From Frondihabitans sp. (GTDB lineage Bacteria; Actinomycetota; Actinomycetes; Actinomycetales; Microbacteriaceae), in contig JAODMX010000510.1 in NCBI GenBank assembly GCA_025464735.1, positions 1-7,038 of the forward strand: a stretch of 7,038 nt of DNA, written 5' to 3'. The notes under the pieces are model-generated. The model was not told the origin of the DNA and searched no databases. It saw nothing but the letters and a program-made list of their open reading frames with translations. Below, piece by piece: positions 5,756-7,038 of this stretch. The position numbers and the translations under genes are program-made. Within the stretch, counting starts at the first letter, position 1. Each line of letters opens with the position of its first letter.

Positions 5756-5787
5756 GCCCCAGCCGGGTTCCGTTCCCCGGCTGGGGC
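5756..5787 (+). terminator. Strong hairpin before the tape measure gene (terminator-like, no U tract)
   Basis: GCCCCAGCCGGG (5756-5767) and CCCGGCTGGGGC (5776-5787) are perfect reverse complements of 12 bases with an 8-base loop. No run of T follows (ACCACATCAG), so it is not a classical intrinsic terminator. U-less hairpins are proposed as terminators in some actinobacteria. In this place it could reduce read-through into the tape measure gene, protect the upstream mRNA 3' end, or insulate the tape measure ribosome site from upstream translation. The hairpin itself is certain from the sequence; its function is inferred. Confidence 0.6.
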
Positions 5788-5802
5788 ACCACATCAGAAC
5801 GG

Positions 5803-5810
5803 AAGGAGGT
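5803..5810 (+). promoter_or_regulatory. Full-consensus ribosome binding site for the tape measure gene
   Basis: AAGGAGGT, a complete Shine-Dalgarno match, lies 7 bases before the ATG at 5818. A GTG at 5811 is out of frame and too close to serve. This is the best ribosome site in the window. Confidence 0.85.
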
Positions 5811-5817
5811 GTGAACC

Positions 5818-7038
5818 ATGGGCAGACAGACCGTCAACGTCGCAGTTCTCGCAGAGACCTCGCGCTTCGTGAAGGGGTTCTCCAACGCCAGCAAGTCCGC
5901 TGGCGGATTCACCGACGGCATGAAGAAGGCAGCCGGGGGTGTCGGCAAGGTCGCCCTCGGTGCGGGCGTCGCCGTGGCAGGCATCGGTGCGGCTATCGGT
6001 GTGCTGGCTCTCAAGGGCGGGTTCTCGCGCGCCCTCAAAATTCAGGAGGCGCAAACCCAACTCAAGGGCCTCGGCTACGACACGAAGACCATCGACAAGG
6101 TGATGACTAACGCCCTGGCTGCCGTCAAGGGCACAGCGTTCGGCCTCGGTGACGCCGCGACCATCGCCTCGAGCGCGATGGCGTCCGGCATCAAGCCCGG
6201 CCAGGACCTCGAACGGACCCTCAAACTCACCGCGGACGCGGCAACCATCGCCAAGGTGCCCCTGAATGAGATGGGGTCCATGTGGAACAAGGTTGCCGCT
6301 CAGGGGAAGCTCAACACGGAGGTGATGAACCAGTTCTCCGACCGGGGTGTGCCCGTCCTCCAGTACGTCGCGAAGCAGTACGGCGTGACCGCCGCCGAAG
6401 CCCAAAAAATGGTCACGTCCGGCAAGGTCTCGTTCGAAGACTTCCAGGACATCATGCAGAAGAACCTCGGCGGCGCTGCCCTGTCGTCGGGCGACACCTT
6501 CGCGGGCGCGATGGCAAACATGAAGGCCGCTCTCGGTCGGCTCGGTGCCCAATTCGCCACTCCCATCGTCACCGCCGCCCCCAAATTCTTCCAAGCTCTC
6601 GGCGTCGCAATCGACGGGCTCGGCCCGGTCCTCAAACCGATCTCCGACGCCTTCGCGGCCACGTTCCTGCCCCTGATGGACCGGCTGTCAACGAGTCTCG
6701 CCAAGATCGACTTTGGGGCCGTGTTCGGCAAGATCGGTGGCATAGTTCGTTCCCTGACCCCGCTGGGTCGGGTCGCGGCGTCCGTGTCACCGCTTGGGAC
6801 CGTGCTCGCGTTCATCGGCAAGAACGCCAACCAGGTTGGTCCGATCCTCGGCACCCTTGCGAAGGTCATCTCCGGCGCGCTGTCTGCCGCCCTGCCCATC
6901 GTCGTGCAGCTCGTCGGCGCTCTCGCTAAGACGTTCTCCGCAATCCTGCCCGCCGTCGCACAACTTGCGCGGACCCTCGGCAGCGCTCTCGTGCAGGTCA
7001 TCGTCGCGCTCGCCCCGCTGCTCGTCCTCGTCGCGCGA
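5818..7038 (+). CDS. Tail tape measure protein, N-terminal part (runs off the right edge)
   Basis: The frame from ATG 5818 has no stop through the last base, giving 407 residues of a longer protein. The tape measure sets tail length inside the growing tube and is later released with the DNA. Residues 37-66 are Gly/Ala-rich and hydrophobic (GVGKVALGAGVAVAGIGAAI). Residues about 100-245 form the conserved tape measure core: GTAFGLGDAATIASSAMASG (105-124), KVPLNEMGSMWNKVAAQGK (146-164), NQFSDRGVPVLQYVAKQYG (171-189), GKVSFEDFQDIM (202-213) and FAGAMANMKAALGRLG (228-243). From about 345 on comes a hydrophobic helical region with Pro at intervals of 18-22 residues (360, 378, 400), the usual start of tape measure helical repeats. 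The gene has its own full ribosome site and lies behind a hairpin, so it seems to be expressed independently of the chaperones. Total length, and so tail length, cannot be judged here. Confidence 0.93.
   Translation, partial: MGRQTVNVAVLAETSRFVKGFSNASKSAGGFTDGMKKAAGGVGKVALGAGVAVAGIGAAIGVLALKGGFSRALKIQEAQTQLKGLGYDTKTIDKVMTNALAAVKGTAFGLGDAATIASSAMASGIKPGQDLERTLKLTADAATIAKVPLNEMGSMWNKVAAQGKLNTEVMNQFSDRGVPVLQYVAKQYGVTAAEAQKMVTSGKVSFEDFQDIMQKNLGGAALSSGDTFAGAMANMKAALGRLGAQFATPIVTAAPKFFQALGVAIDGLGPVLKPISDAFAATFLPLMDRLSTSLAKIDFGAVFGKIGGIVRSLTPLGRVAASVSPLGTVLAFIGKNANQVGPILGTLAKVISGALSAALPIVVQLVGALAKTFSAILPAVAQLARTLGSALVQVIVALAPLLVLVAR

Noticed and set aside
6282..6929. 215-codon + strand frame inside the tape measure gene
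   Set aside because: The tape measure frame is open from 5818 to the right edge and carries clear family motifs. This Arg-rich alternative has no homology I can recognise.
1..7038. A hidden accessory or defence system, reverse transcriptase element, toxin-antitoxin pair or RNA gene
   Set aside because: Recognised structural genes fill the window almost end to end. The only gaps (84, 29 and 71 bases) hold the repeats, a ribosome site and a hairpin, and no tRNA or rRNA-like fold was seen.

Overview
The window is a stretch of a tailed-phage (siphovirus-type) morphogenesis module, from either a free phage or a prophage. All real genes are on the + strand. Base composition is high in GC, with strong G/C at third codon positions. 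GTG and TTG starts occur beside ATG, and the best homology I recognise is to structural proteins of actinobacterial phages. I therefore infer an actinobacterial host (high-GC Gram-positive), but nothing in the window fixes the genus. No integrase, att site, tRNA or host gene is present, so phage and prophage cannot be told apart.

Layout, left to right. The C-terminal part of the large terminase subunit (left edge to 926) holds the end of the ATPase domain and the whole nuclease domain. A gap of 84 bases (927-1010) carries a tandem array of five 10-bp units. The portal gene (1011-2222) overlaps by 8 bases a fused prohead protease/major capsid gene (2215-3783). A head-tail adaptor (3789-4103) and a putative tail terminator (4103-4465) follow, then the major tail tube protein (4475-4915). 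A HK97 gp10-like tail-completion protein (4918-5322) comes next, placed after the tail tube gene rather than before it. The tail assembly chaperone pair (5352-5615 and 5612-5746) has the geometry of a -1 programmed frameshift. A strong hairpin (5756-5787) and a near-perfect ribosome binding site lead into the tape measure gene (5818 to the right edge). That gene has no stop within the window.

How the parts work together: terminase cuts and pumps DNA through the portal into a capsid built from the fused protease/capsid polyprotein. The adaptor, terminator-like and gp10-like proteins close the head and join it to the tail. The tape measure, held by the chaperones, sets tail length while tube subunits polymerise. 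Genes are packed with overlaps or gaps of a few bases, as expected for one late transcript. Clear Shine-Dalgarno sequences sit in front of the protease/capsid, tube, chaperone and tape measure genes. The other starts look weak or translationally coupled.

I see no undescribed defence or accessory system. The points worth a second look are the 10-bp repeat array, the protease/capsid fusion with a very short scaffold and possible internal starts, the chaperone frameshift, the hairpin before the tape measure gene, the gene order around gp10, and an in-frame hexanucleotide expansion in the portal gene.
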